From: Panulirus ornatus
Taxonomy: Eukaryota; Arthropoda; Malacostraca; Decapoda; Palinuridae
Assembly (NCBI RefSeq): GCF_036320965.1
Contig: NC_092225.1
Coordinates: 80,718,113-80,782,112, forward strand
Direction: 5' to 3'
DNA: 64,000 nucleotides
Part shown: positions 48,791-60,290 of the stretch, one piece after another
How positions within the stretch are numbered: position 1 is the stretch's first letter
How the letters are laid out: each line of letters starts with the position of its first letter
Notes under the pieces: model-generated
What the model saw: the letters and a program-made list of their open reading frames with translations, nothing else
Told to the model about the DNA's origin: nothing
The model's database searches: none
Position numbers and translations under genes: made by a program

Positions 48791-49390
48791 GTATGATTAT
48801 TAATAGGTAACTACATACGCAAATTAAAATGCATTTAATCGTTTTATCAGTGCCTTACAGGACAGACAGTATTCATCATATTTTTCCGTTGTAGTAAGCT
48901 GTAAACAAGAAAGGATGAGTACCTAGGTCCTCTATATATCTTGAATTAAAGGATTTACCTCGAGATTTTTTTGTACAAGCTTAGGAAATCTTTGATTAGT
49001 TATAGCGCCAAAGATTTTCTTTGGCATCATAATAGAAAACGAGTATTTATAGTCTTCGATAAGGGGGACTTAATAAATGTGAAACAAAAATTGTTAGTGA
49101 CTACTAAAGCCACCCTCACACACATATAGATATATATACATTTAAGAGTATACACACATAAAATTGAAGAATTGGTACATATGTACGTCCAAGGTTAAAG
49201 AGACGGGGCAACACGGATGTAAAATCCCGTAATACACAATAGTAACTATACAGCTGTACGGGGCTGCATGGCTGGATGTGTGTGTGTGTGTACATATTGT
49301 ACATGCGAATATATGCACTGTACATATACAAAAAATTAAGAGACGGGACAACAAGGGTGTAGAATTGTTTCCCCCCGTAATATACATGTA
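48791..49390. other. Non-coding, nothing recognised
   Basis: AT-rich spacer before the hAT-type MITE. Confidence 0.5.
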
Positions 49391-49398
49391 GTGATTAC

Positions 49399-49787
49399 CA
49401 GTGGCGTACCTATGGTAGGGCAGGTGCCCTGGGCGCCACTTTGAAGGGGGGCGCCACTCAGCAGGTTTGTTTTTTGACATGTTCTACCCGATTGACATTT
49501 TTAACGGTTTGGTTCTGTGAGATAAAAAAGAAACTCACCTACTTTTCAATTATAGTAATATTTTGCTACTATCAGTTGTATTACCGCTTCTTCGTTACGA
49601 TTTTGATCAAATAAGTCTTTAAGTCTTTAAGAGTTTATATAGATTCAAGTTTCGCCAAACTCTTCAACGGTTTATGATTAAACTGTATATATTTCTATAT
49701 ACATCCTCTGTATGTACATTTTTAATCAAGCCAGGGGCGCATTTTCAGTGCTTGCCATAGGCACTATTTCCCCTAGATACGCCCATG
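49399..49787. mobile_element. hAT-type MITE, 389 bp
   Basis: Starts CAGTGGCGTACCTATGG and ends, as reverse complement, CATGGGCGTATCTAGGGG. Flanked by an imperfect 8-bp duplication GTGATTAC (49391-49398) / ATGATTAG (49788-49795). No ORF. CAGTGGCGTA-type ends are common in non-autonomous hAT elements. Confidence 0.7.
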
Positions 49788-49802
49788 ATGATTAGAAAGA
49801 GT

Positions 49803-49804
<2 letters not shown>

Positions 49805-49859
<55 letters not shown>
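49805..49859. repeat. (CA)n
   Basis: CA array just outside the hAT-type MITE. Confidence 0.95.
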
Positions 49860-49860
<1 letters not shown>

Positions 49861-50710
49861 CTATACCCTTTCCTCATGTTCCTACCATCTGTTCCTTCAA
49901 AATTCTTAATTTCGATACAATCCACTTGTCAAATAATTTCTGCAGTGCTGTATCGTCAACCTCCATATCTCTTTCTTTATGTAGAAATATTCCCCATATT
50001 TACCAACATACGCCGACTCTGGATACCCTGCCCTTTCATGTAAAAGGCCATATATTTCTTGATTCTTCTGTTTTTTCACAAAGTCCTTTACTTTCCTTAT
50101 ACCTTCACCTGATAGATTCCCCGTGTACATCTGTGTCATCGTCACAAGGTCTCAGATCCTCTACATCTGTTGCTGCTCATATGGCCACCAGAATGCCCTC
50201 GTGCTCCCTGTCCTCTATTATCATCAGTCTTTGTGCGTCATGGACATCCCCTGTCTCAAAGACTTGCTCAGGGGGGGGGGGGGTAGACTCCTCTGGCCAT
50301 TTTCTCTGACGCTCCCCCCCATTCACTGCACCTTCGTTCCTCTGGTTACGTTCCCCCCGAGTCTCTACGTTTGATGTGGTTTTGTTATCATGATATTAGA
50401 TTGTATTTCTCGGGTCCTTAACGTCCTTCTTCCATCTCATGTTATCACAGTTCGTGATCTTTGATTTGATTCTTGAGTTTATCAGATATTTCCACGCGAG
50501 TGTCGTAGCTTTTGATCTTATTGTTTATGTGGCTGCCGGTAATTCCGTTATCCTCATAATTCCAGATCGAGTATGTGTTGATTCTTCTGAGTTTTTTTTC
50601 TTCCTTTCCATCGTTAAATCCACACAGTCGCCTGATCTAGCCTCCCCGTGGTAGATCTAAGTGCATCTGTACCGTTGTGGTAATTCACCTTCGCTTGATT
50701 CTATATCTGG
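49860..50710. other. Non-coding, nothing recognised
   Basis: A G run at 50272-50283. The 174-codon plus frame from 49785 starts in CA repeat and shows no family match. Confidence 0.5.
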
Positions 50711-50712
50711 TA

Positions 50713-51330
50713 TACAGGGTGATCCCCCAATAAAAATGTACTCACCTTTTGACACACTATAACTCACTGAATTTCTTTTTTTTTCTTTTTTCAGATCCAA
50801 TTGACCCTAAAGATGGCAGAAGTACGATTACGTTTTGAAGAAAGAGAATTTGTCATCAAATGTAAACTGGAAGCACGAAAACATCGAAGAAGTGCAAAGA
50901 CAATTTAGAAAACAATTTCACAGACATCCACCAACTGGACGCGCCATTACTCTCATCACAGATGGGGTTGAAGCAGATGGGGCTGTTCACGACTTTCATA
51001 AGCAGCGTTCAGGAGGACCACGGTCATCTACCATCGTTCAGGAGGACCACGGTCATCCACCAGCCCCATCTGCTTCAACCTCATCTGTGATACGAGTAAT
51101 GGCGCGTCCAGTTGGTGGATGTCTGTGAAATTGTTTTCTAAATTGTCTTTGCACTTCTTCGGTGTTTTCGTGCTTCCAGTTACATTTGATGACAATTTTT
51201 CTTTCTTCAAAACGTGGTCGTACTTCTGCCATTTTTTAGGGTCAATTGGATCTGAAAAAAGAAAAAAAAAGAAATTCAGTGAGTTATAGTGTGTCAAAAG
51301 GTGAGTACATTTTTGGAGGATCACCCTGTA
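50713..51330. mobile_element. Fold-back transposon derivative, 618 bp, TA target duplication
   Basis: Two nearly identical inverted arms, 50713-50985 and 51061-51330, flank a 75-bp centre. Termini are TACAGGGTGATCC / GGATCACCCTGTA, each bordered by TA (50711-50712 and 51331-51332), as in Tc1/mariner-like elements. Each arm encodes, outward to inward, a transposase DNA-binding domain: NIEEVQRQFRKQFHRHPPTG, TLITDGVEADGAVHD, KQRSGGPRSST, similar to the DUF4817-type helix-turn-helix. The catalytic domain is absent. The 97- and 113-aa ORFs here are arm readings, not genes. Confidence 0.92.
51006..51063. repeat. 29-bp direct duplication at the centre of the fold-back element
   Basis: CGTTCAGGAGGACCACGGTC occurs at 51006 and 51035, period 29. 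Confidence 0.9.
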
Positions 51331-51332
51331 TA

Positions 51333-51931
51333 ATGCTATCTTAGCTTGTCTCTGGGCTGTTATGCTCATAGTTTTCCTTTTAGCGTGAATGTGATCAAAA
51401 GCCTTACTCAGTAGATCTGAAAGTGACCACGAGTGCTTACTTCAAATGTCAGCTCGCAAACCAACAGTAAGAAATCAAGCAAAAAAATAAAAAAGCTAGG
51501 AAGATTTTTTTTCATTTGAATTAAGGATCATTTTGATTTACGATTATACTTCTTTATTAATCATCTTTTATTTCTTACATATCATATTCTTTATCGCAGT
51601 TTGAAAGATTATCTTTCTATAACCAACCACCAACTCGTAAGTAGAAGTAATAAGTTTACCCCTGCATCACACTGCAGTAACCTCTGCTCGCGGGTCTCCT
51701 ATACACACACACACACCCGCCAACAAATATCACGCTGACAAAACACATACACACCGAACTAACCCGTCAACCACTGACCAGCCGACCTCCCAACTCATTG
51801 GTAAACTCCAACCCACCAGACACACACCCCACGAGTAACCACACACACTCTCCCGTCTCTGGTCGTCACTTCAACACTACGTACACCGTTTCAACATATT
51901 CCAAGACCCATCATGCCCACGATGCAGCTAC

Positions 51932-51936
<5 letters not shown>
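51333..51936. other. Non-coding, nothing recognised
   Basis: AT-rich then CA-rich spacer between the fold-back element and the CA array. Confidence 0.5.
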
Positions 51937-51995
<59 letters not shown>

Positions 51996-52002
51996 GCATG
52001 CG

Positions 52003-52068
<66 letters not shown>

Positions 52069-52079
52069 GACACACACAC

Positions 52080-52153
<74 letters not shown>
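51937..52153. repeat. (CA)n with CGCA variants, then (TA)n
   Basis: About 145 bp CA-rich, then about 73 bp TA, leading into the poly-A (as T) of B2. Confidence 0.95.
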
Positions 52154-52162
<9 letters not shown>

Positions 52163-52410
52163 TTTTCTATTATTTTCTTTTAAACTAATCGCCATTTCCC
52201 GCGTTAGCGAGGTAGCGTTAAGAACAGAGGACTGGGCCTTTTTTGGAATATTCTCACCTGGCCCCCTTTATTCCTTCTTTTGGGAAAAAAAAAAAAAATA
52301 ACGAGAGGGGAGGATATCCAGGGCCCCCCCCCCGCTCCCTCCCCTTTTAGTCGCCTTCTACGACACGCAGGGAATACGTGGGAAGCATTGTTAATCCCCT
52401 ATCCCCAGGG

Positions 52411-52412
<2 letters not shown>
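52154..52412 (-). repeat. Repeat B, copy B2
   Basis: Same blocks as B1 plus the fuller 5' end with the palindrome TTATCCCTGGGGATAGGGGA (minus strand). The T run at 52154 is its poly-A tail. Flanked by (CA)n(TA)n and (TA)n. Confidence 0.88.

Positions 52413-52491
<79 letters not shown>
52413..52491. repeat. (TA)n after B2
   Basis: Pure TA. Confidence 0.97.
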
Positions 52492-52492
<1 letters not shown>

Positions 52493-52572
52493 TTTAATGT
52501 TAAGGTGCCCATGGCGTCAAGGAAGTGAATTAATATTAACCATGAAGGAGGGAGTTCTGTGTCGATGACTAT

Positions 52573-53094
52573 CTAAAATGACATTTTTCCCTCCACCATA
52601 ATTTTTCCCTCACCTTCATTTTCATCAGAAAATAACATTTTATGAAAAGTCTTTAAAACGAGATTTGTTGAAATTGCATTTGTTAAGCTCGCCCTGTTCC
52701 CCAGGGGAGGAGGGGCGTGAACCGGTAATGCAACTTGCATTCCCTTGCTGGATGGGTATCGTGAGGCGCTGGAATTGGCCGCTCTCTCGTCCTTAGTTGA
52801 TTCGATTATCCTGGAGTCAAGGTCGCTGAGAGGGAGGAGCACTCCTCCTCCCTCGAGGCTCCAGCGCATCGCAGGAGCAAGTGGAAGGAGGAGGAGGTAT
52901 CGTTGTTCTTGGACACTATAATTTCCCCTCCGTCTTCTCCATTCCCTGGAATCTACCACACTGAGGTGGTAGCGCATGTGTGATGTGTGTAATCCTTTGA
53001 ACAGCTTTCCGCCCGCCTTAAAGGCATATGATGCTACAACCGTCAGGCCGCTTCCATCGGGCTCCGAGAAGCTGGGGTTCCCACAATATGACAA
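52573..53094 (-). other. Unassigned 173-codon open frame
   Basis: One of the few long frames not made by simple repeats. It contains a short hydrophobic stretch, RYLLLLPLAPAMRW, and an acidic end. I recognise no family, no splice structure and no initiation context, and the plus strand also has a 92-codon frame overlapping its edge. It may be a chance frame in GC-richer sequence or a decayed gene. Confidence 0.15.
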
Positions 53095-53394
53095 AGAGCA
53101 TCGGGCGGGAGCGAAAGTTATCGAATGTCGTTGATCTCATTGTGCCTGACGTGCCCTCCAACACGCCCGTGCTGGTCAACCACGTCGCTGCAGCAGTTAA
53201 CACTGGTGGTCAGAGCACCGTAGACGGAGGCTACAAGGCGAGGGGCTATAACCATAGAGCGGAGCGTGAGGGCCAAGTTGGGTGCCAACGAAAGAGTCTG
53301 GGATAGAATTGAAGAGGCTTTCTGAATGAGGAGTTTCTTATGGGATCACAGGCGTTCGAACCCTCCTCATGGCAGTATTATAGGTTCGTAGTGT

Positions 53395-53565
53395 ATGGCT
53401 AAGGTTTGATCCAGCATAGTTGAGGCTTCGCCCAGTATATGACTGAAGCTTGGCCAAGCATAACGTTGGTAAGCATTTCCCAGCGTAGCTGAAAGTTGGC
53501 CAAGCACTGCCGAGGCTTGGTCAAGCACACTTCAGGCTTGGTCCAGCATGGCTGAGGACATTAAC
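53395..53565. repeat. Decayed tandem repeat of about 28 bp
   Basis: About six units around GAGGCTTGGTCAAGCA and CAGCATAGCTGAGG. Confidence 0.65.
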
Positions 53566-54007
53566 TTATTCTTTGGCTTGATCCCCGCTGCTGTGCTGGT
53601 GGATCCGCGGAGAAGTGGGTCTCGGACAAATTATCCGCAATATCATCCCGGTCACTAGACGGCAGGAAATGAGATCGGGATCTACAGAGCTCAGCTGGAC
53701 TCCTTAGTTACGCTCCGCACGCCAGCCCACTGCATGATCCACTGTCCTGCCTGCAGTGTGTGTGTGTGTGTGTGTGTGTGTAGGAATGTGCATCTTTATA
53801 CGCGAGGTAAAAGAAAAAAAAAGGAGTTGGAGTATGAATACGTTTGAAAGCAAACTATGTTACACTATCCTCATTTGTAGAGTGGATTAACAACAATTCC
53901 TTCGACACAATACCCGGCAAATAACGAGGCAGGTCAGCTGCCATTGTTACACGGAGCTCACAGTTTTGCCTGACCTGAACTACGAGAATTGTGGTTGGTG
54001 CGCTGAC

Positions 54008-54549
<542 letters not shown>

Positions 54550-55843
54550 GCTTTGTCGCTGTCTCCCGCGTTTGCGAGGTAGCGCAAGGAAACAGATGAA
54601 AGAAATGGCCCAACCCACCCCCATACACATGTATATACATACACGTCCACACACGCAAATATACATACCTACACAACTTTCCATGGTTTACCCCAGACGC
54701 TTCACATGCCCTGATTCAATCCACTGACAGCACGTCAACCCCGGTATACCACATTGATCCAATTCACTCTGTTCCTTGCCCTCCTTTCACCCTCCTGCAT
54801 GTTCAGGCCCCGATCACACAAAATCTTTTTCACTCCATCTTTCCACCTCCAATTTGGTCTCCCTCTTCTCCTTGTTCCCTCCACCTCCGACACATATATC
54901 CTCTTGGTCAATCTTTCCTCACTCATCCTCTCCATGTGCCCAAACCACTTCAAAACACCCTCTTCTGCTCTCTCAACCACGCTCTTTTTATCTCCACACA
55001 TCTCTCTTACTCTTACGTTACTCACTCCATCAAACCACCTCACACCACACATTGTCCTCAAACATCTCATTTCCAGCACATCCATCCTCCTGCGCACAAC
55101 TCTATCCATAGCCCACGCCTCGCAACCATACAACATTGTTGGAACCACTATTCCTTCAAACATACCCATTTTTGCTTTCCGAGATAATGTTCTCGACTTC
55201 CACACATTCTTCAAGGCCCCCAGAATTTTCACCCCCTCCCCCACCCTATGATCCACTTCCGCTTCCATGGTTCCATCCGCTGCCAGATCCACTCCCAGAT
55301 ATCTAAAACACTTCACTTCCTCCAGTTTTTCTCCATTCAAACTCACCTCCCAATTGACTTGACCCTCAACCCTACTGTACCTAATAACCTTGGTCTTATT
55401 CACATTTACTCTTAACTTTCTTCTTTCACACACTTTACCAAACTCAGTCACCAGCTTCTGCAGTTTCACACATGAATCAGCCACCAGCGCTGTGTCGTCA
55501 GCGAACAACAACTGACTCACTTCCCAAGCTCTCTCATCCCCAACAGACTTCATACTTGCCCCTCTTTCCAAAACTCTTGGATTCACCTCCCTAACAACCC
55601 CATCCATAAACAAATTAAACAACCATGGAGACATCACACACCCCTGCCGCAAACCTACATTCACTGAGAACCAATCACTTTCCTCTCTTCCTACACGTAC
55701 ACATGCCTTACATCCTCGATAAAAACTTTTCACTGCTTCTAACAACTTTCCTCCCACACCATATATTCTTAATACCTTCCACAGAGCATCTCTATCAACT
55801 CTATCATATGCCTTCTCCAGATCCATAAATGCTACATACAAAA
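54550..55843 (-). mobile_element. LINE family A, copy A2
   Basis: Minus-strand copy with its 3' end (GCGACAAAGC then poly-A) at 54550 and its 5' truncation at about 55843 against a (TA)n tract. It lies tail-to-tail with copy A3 across a shared A/TA/T tract and is followed on its 5' side by (TA)n and repeat B3, the same order as A1-B1 at 26.7-28.3 kb. Confidence 0.9.
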
Positions 55844-55847
55844 CCAT
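54735..55847 (-). CDS. Reverse transcriptase of LINE A2 (5'-truncated, 370 codons open)
   Basis: Almost identical to the A1 protein at 26883-27995, with only about a dozen substitutions by eye, and with the same motifs A (AFMDLEKAYDRVDR), B (GLRQGCVMSPWLFN) and C (FADDTALVAD) and the same C terminus RRGRPNWRWKDGVKK. The first codons (MVLY against MDLY in A1) come from the junction with the (TA)n tract, so the start is not biological. Open throughout; an expressed truncated protein is unlikely, but the source family must have been active recently. Confidence 0.9.
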   Translation of the reverse strand: MVLYVAFMDLEKAYDRVDRDALWKVLRIYGVGGKLLEAVKSFYRGCKACVRVGREESDWFSVNVGLRQGCVMSPWLFNLFMDGVVREVNPRVLERGASMKSVGDERAWEVSQLLFADDTALVADSCVKLQKLVTEFGKVCERRKLRVNVNKTKVIRYSRVEGQVNWEVSLNGEKLEEVKCFRYLGVDLAADGTMEAEVDHRVGEGVKILGALKNVWKSRTLSRKAKMGMFEGIVVPTMLYGCEAWAMDRVVRRRMDVLEMRCLRTMCGVRWFDGVSNVRVREMCGDKKSVVERAEEGVLKWFGHMERMSEERLTKRIYVSEVEGTRRRGRPNWRWKDGVKKILCDRGLNMQEGERRARNRVNWINVVYRG

Positions 55848-55853
55848 ATATAT

Positions 55854-55903
<50 letters not shown>
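55844..55903. repeat. (TA)n between LINE A2 and B3
   Basis: TA tract at the 5'-truncated edge of A2, ending in the T run of B3. Confidence 0.95.
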
Positions 55904-55918
<15 letters not shown>

Positions 55919-56144
55919 CATACTATTCGCCATTTCCCGCGATAGCGAGGTAGCGTTAAGAACAGAGGACTGGGCCTTTGAGGGAATACCCTCACCTGGT
56001 CCCCTTCTCTGTCCCTTCTTTTGGAAAAAAAAAAAAAAAAACGAGAGGTAAGGATTTCCAGCCCCCCGCTCCCTCCCCTTTTAGTCGCCTTCTACGACAC
56101 GCAGGGAATACGTGGGAAGTATTCTTTCTCCCCTATCCCCAGGG

Positions 56145-56146
<2 letters not shown>
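55904..56146 (-). repeat. Repeat B, copy B3
   Basis: Fuller copy with the 5' palindrome, C-rich block and 3' tail CGCTACCTCGCTATCGCGGG AAATGGCGAATAG then A-rich. It sits 5' of LINE A2 in the same orientation, separated by (TA)n. Confidence 0.88.
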
Positions 56147-56194
<48 letters not shown>

Positions 56195-56222
56195 TAGATA
56201 GATAGATAGATAGATAGAGAGA
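56147..56222. repeat. (TA)n-(GATA)n-(GA)n
   Basis: TA, then about seven GATA units, then short GA. Confidence 0.95.
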
Positions 56223-56394
56223 GGTTACTGTACTCCTGGTGCTCGGGGTTACACCGTGGATGAAGTCGTCTTTAGCGAGGTTTTATCATCGATAATTGAC
56301 GACCGAGAGAACACTATTCCTCAGAGAACTTCCTTTTTCAAAGGAGTCCAACTTACTCAGTGTAGTGCAAGCTTGCAGCAGCAGGAACCTCTGG

Positions 56395-56398
56395 AAAC

Positions 56399-56440
<42 letters not shown>

Positions 56441-56446
56441 GTTTGG
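56395..56446. repeat. (TA)n with inverted flanks AAACGG / CCGTTT
   Basis: The TA tract is enclosed by complementary hexamers, forming a perfect hairpin-capable palindrome at the 5' junction of LINE A4. Confidence 0.9.
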
Positions 56447-56836
56447 GCACATGGAGAGAATGAGTGAGGAAAGATTGACCAAGAGGATATATGTGTCGGA
56501 GGTGGAGGGAACGAGGAGAAGAGGGAGACCAAATTGGAGGTGGAAAGATGGAGTGAAAAAGATTTTGTGTGATCGGGGCCTGAACATGCAGGAGGGTGAA
56601 AGGAGGGCAAGGAATAGAGTGAATTGGAGCGATGTGGTATACAGGGGTTGACGTGCTGTCAGTGGATTGAATCAAGGCATGTGAAGCGTCTGGGGTAAAC
56701 CATGGAAAGCTGTGTAGGTATGTATATTTGCGTGTGTGGACGTATGTACATGTGTATGGGGGGGGGGGGGTTGGGCCATTTCTTTCGTCTGTTTCCTTGC
56801 GCTACCTCGCAAACGCGGGAGACAGCGACAAAGTAT
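56441..56836 (+). mobile_element. LINE family A, copy A4 (C-terminal and 3' UTR part)
   Basis: Begins at GTTTGGGCACATGG right after a (TA)n tract and encodes the last roughly 67 residues of the RT protein (HMERMSEERLTKR ... RRGRPNWRWKDGVKK ... DVVYRG stop at about 56651). The short-type 3' UTR follows, with the tail module GCGGGAGACAGCGACAAAG and an A run. Open frame, young copy. Confidence 0.88.

Positions 56837-56900
<64 letters not shown>
56837..56900. repeat. A run and (TA)n between A4 and A5
   Basis: Tail-to-tail junction of A4 (+) and A5 (-). Confidence 0.95.
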
Positions 56901-56904
<4 letters not shown>

Positions 56905-56925
56905 GTATTTTCTATATCTTATTTA

Positions 56926-57497
56926 TTATACTTTATCGCTGTCTCCCTTGTCAGCGAGGTAGCGCAAGGAAACAGACGAAAGAATGGCCCAACCTACCCA
57001 CATACACATGTATAAACATACACGCCACACACGCACATATACATACTTATACATTTCAACGTATACTTATACATACACAGATATACACATATATACGCAT
57101 GTACATAATTCATACTTGCTGCCTTTATTCATTCCCGTCGCCACTCCGCCACATGAAATGACAACCCCTTCCTCCCGCACGCGCGCGAGATAGCGCTAGG
57201 AAAAGACAACAAAGGCCACATTCGTCCACACTCAGTCTCCAGCTGTCATGTATAATGCACCGAAACCACAGCTCCCTTTCCACATCCAGGCCCCACAAAA
57301 CTTCCCATGGTTTACCCCAGACGCTTCACATGCCCTGCTTAAATCCATTGAGAGCACGTCGACCCCGGTGTACCGCATCGTTCCAATTCACTCTATTCCT
57401 TGCACGCCTTTCACCCTTCTGCATGTTCAAGCCCCGATCGCTCAACATCTCTCTTATGCTTTCATTACTTACTGGATCAAACCACCTCACACCACAC
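56926..57497 (-). mobile_element. LINE family A, copy A5 (long 3' UTR, internal deletion in the ORF)
   Basis: Minus strand. The 3' tail AGCGATAAAGTATAATAAAT lies at about 56926. This copy carries a longer 3' UTR than A1, A2 and A4, with an extra block at about 57040-57300 containing a second tail-like motif (TAGCGCTATCTCGCGCG). The ORF remnant runs MCGVRWFDPVSN..REMLSDRGLNMQ, where about 200 bp present in A1 are absent at about 57437. The 5' truncation at about 57497 merges into (CA)n. Confidence 0.82.
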
Positions 57498-57498
57498 A

Positions 57499-57551
<53 letters not shown>

Positions 57552-57552
57552 C
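57494..57552. repeat. (CA)n-(TA)n between A5 and B4
   Basis: The CA array starts inside the CACACCACA sequence of the LINE ORF. Confidence 0.95.
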
Positions 57553-57783
57553 TTTTTTTTTTTTTCTTTTAAACTATTCGCCATTTCCCGCGTTAGCGAG
57601 GTAGCGCTAAGAACAGAGGACTGGGCCTTTTTTGGAATATCCTCAACTGGCCCCCTCTGTTCCTTCTTTTGGAAAATTAAAAAAAAAAAAAAAAAAAAAA
57701 AAGAGAGGGGAGGATTTCCAGCCCCCCGCTCCCTCCCCTTTTAGTCGCCTTCTACGACACGCAGGGAATACGTGGGAAGTATT

Positions 57784-57785
<2 letters not shown>
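57553..57785 (-). repeat. Repeat B, copy B4
   Basis: Same structure, with the 5' end at GAAGTATTCTT as in B1. It sits 5' of LINE A5 in the same orientation, separated by (CA)n/TA/T sequence. (TA)n lies on the other side. Confidence 0.88.
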
Positions 57786-57832
<47 letters not shown>

Positions 57833-57855
57833 TATATATATATATATATATATAT
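57786..57855. repeat. (TA)n after B4
   Basis: TA with one CATTA interruption. Confidence 0.95.
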
Positions 57856-58739
57856 CAGAGAGATATTGTGAGGCAATCATGACAATGCTCTGAGTTCTTA
57901 TATTATGGGCTGGAGAGAATGTTTAGTATTTCATATATTGGAAAATGAACCCCAAAACGAAGATGATGTCAGGTCACGAGGAAGAGGGATAATAGAAGTG
58001 ATTAAGATCACAAGATTAATAGCGCCTGGAGGCCGTAGTTTATTGGCTAATTTCAGCGCCGAAGGGCCGTCTTGCAGTTCGTTCTGGGCGAACTTCAAAC
58101 GTTTGTCTCCTGTGACAGCAACGTTTGGCCGAGAGAACGGTCGTGTTGAAGGTAACCAGCGGGAGAATGAGACTATTAATCAACCTCGTGTATATTCATA
58201 TTCTATAAAATAGATTATATATTATACAAGAAAATGATATGTCTCAAAAACGCAAATGGTCAAATATATTCAAAAGACGTGTTTATGATTTCTTAAGTTA
58301 GATTACACGCAAGATGTTCTCAAATTGTACCTAATACAAAATCTATATCAATGTAATTAGATATTTCTTTTCTCTCCCATGGGAAAGATAACAGTGATGT
58401 GAGGATTCCAGCGTTGCCATGTGTTGTGTAGGGATCTTTTGAACACAGACTATAACGTGTAGTGTCTGGCTGGCTGGCTGTCACCCTCACGTGTTGAGTG
58501 CCTGACCTTCTGGCCATATCGTATGTAGGGAGATATCCAACGAGGCAGAGTATGTCAACAGTGGAGAGAGACAGACAGACTTAGATAACAGCAAATCACG
58601 AGCTGGTGAGCATGATTTTAGACTCTCTATTTGGAAGATGTTAGAAGTTATATTGTTAATGAATGCATTCTGTGTATTAGAAGTAGGTTTCTAAATCAAC
58701 TTTCCAGACATACAACGAAAATCATGACAATCCAGTCAA
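57856..58739. other. Non-coding, nothing recognised
   Basis: A 102-codon frame at 57905-58213 has no recognisable domain. Confidence 0.5.
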
Positions 58740-59722
58740 CAACACCTTCATCCACCTGCTTTCTGAAGAAATTCAACCACGACACAGTCCACTCAGCCGC
58801 CTTGCCACATTTAAATTATATGCAAGGCTTCTCTCTCCACCAAACCACTTTCCATGACTCTCACTTCGCTCACCACTCCGACCCAAACACCCTCCATCTG
58901 CCATCCTACCATCAAACACCTTCAACAATCCTTCAGAATACATGCTCCATCCCTCTCCACTTCATATCTGCCTGTTCCATGCTCGCATTTGCCCCCTTCA
59001 CCGATGTTCCCATTTCTCTTCTCGTTTTGCTCTCATTAGTAACCTCATTAAAAAGATTATTCTCTTTGAGGTTTGCTGATACTCGTTCACCCCCACTCTC
59101 ATTTGCCCTCTCTTCCAGTTCTTGCACCTTTCTCTTGACCTCCTTCCGCTTTCTCTTGTACACCTTCCAATGACTTTCGCTCCTCCCTTGCAGATGACGC
59201 GTTTGCACTTCTTTTCACGTTCACTAGCAAAATAAATTCATCTCTCCATTCACTACCATATCCTACCTGTCCATCTCCCACCTTCCGCATGCTACGCACT
59301 TCTCTCGCACATTTAAGCATTACTTCCCTCAATACCTACCATTCAGTACCCACTTATTTAACTTCGTTTACTCTCATCTTTTGCCATTCTACTCTCAATA
59401 TCTCCTGGTATCTCTTCACATAACCCTGTCTCCAAGGTCACTCACTTTCTCCACCCTCTGTAACTATTATCATTTCTTCTTATCCCTAAACCTCTACAAA
59501 CCTCTACCCTCGCCTCCACCAAGTAATGATCGGACATCCCACCATCCTCTCCCTCCTCAGCACGTTCACATCCAAAAGTCTCTCCTTTGCACGCATATCA
59601 ATCACCATATAATCAGTCCAGTCATGTCTGCTCTCCATCGCCCTCGTATTTTGATGTATGTCCCTCTTTAAACCAGCTGTTTCCAGTAACCAGTCATGCT
59701 CAGGTGTGGTATTATTGTGCAC
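58740..59722 (-). pseudogene. Old LINE A-related copy: endonuclease end and linker
   Basis: Minus strand. HKYTRAM-like context reads as RAMESRHDWTDYMVIDMRAKE then RLLDVNVL, followed in an adjacent frame at about 59510-59545 by GGMSDHYLVEAR. Downstream, charged linker segments (REVMLKCAREVRSMRKVG and YKRKRKEVKRKVQELEERAN) precede where the RT would start. Frameshifted and without RT motifs. The plus-strand ORF 58631-59173 is its shadow. Confidence 0.65.
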
Positions 59723-59855
59723 AAAGGTCGTACCCTCCTGTTTAAGGGCCCTACATCGTGCTCAAGGGGTCGACCCATCGTGCTAAATGACCTGACCGCC
59801 GTGGTCAAGTGTCGCACTGTCGTGCTTGAAGCGTCGTACCGCCGCCGTGCAGAGG
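59716..59855. repeat. Third, inverted locus of the GAGCACGACGGTACG minisatellite
   Basis: Reverse-complement units: ACATCGTGCTCAAGGGGTCG, CCCATCGTGCTAAATGACCT, CTGTCGTGCTTGAAGCGTCG. Confidence 0.8.
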
Positions 59856-59890
59856 GCGGTATAAAGCTGTCATCCCAGGGTTGCCCGGAC

Positions 59891-59892
<2 letters not shown>

Positions 59893-59944
<52 letters not shown>

Positions 59945-59990
59945 CTGGCTGGCTAACCCCCGGAACACGAGGCGGAGATGGCGTGTGTGT

Positions 59991-60056
<66 letters not shown>
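59893..60056. repeat. (GA)n and (GT)n pair
   Basis: GA array 59893-59941 and GT array about 59982-60055. Further GT/CA arrays lie at 60238-60289, 60478-60507 and 60563-60606. Confidence 0.95.
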
Positions 60057-60057
<1 letters not shown>

Positions 60058-60234
60058 GGAAATGCTGGACCTGCACCACCTGCCTGCTTCCCCAAAGGAA
60101 AAGTAACCCATTAGCCTTGAAATTGCTACCTTCATTACGTCTGATAACATCATCCACTTTTTCAAACTGACTTTTCCCCCAAACAGGGCCAATTTTTTTC
60201 AACATATTTTTGAAGTGGTTCTAAACAGAACGAG

Positions 60235-60290
<56 letters not shown>

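Noticed and set aside
58631..59173. 180-codon plus-strand ORF
   Set aside because: Opposite strand of an old LINE A linker region.
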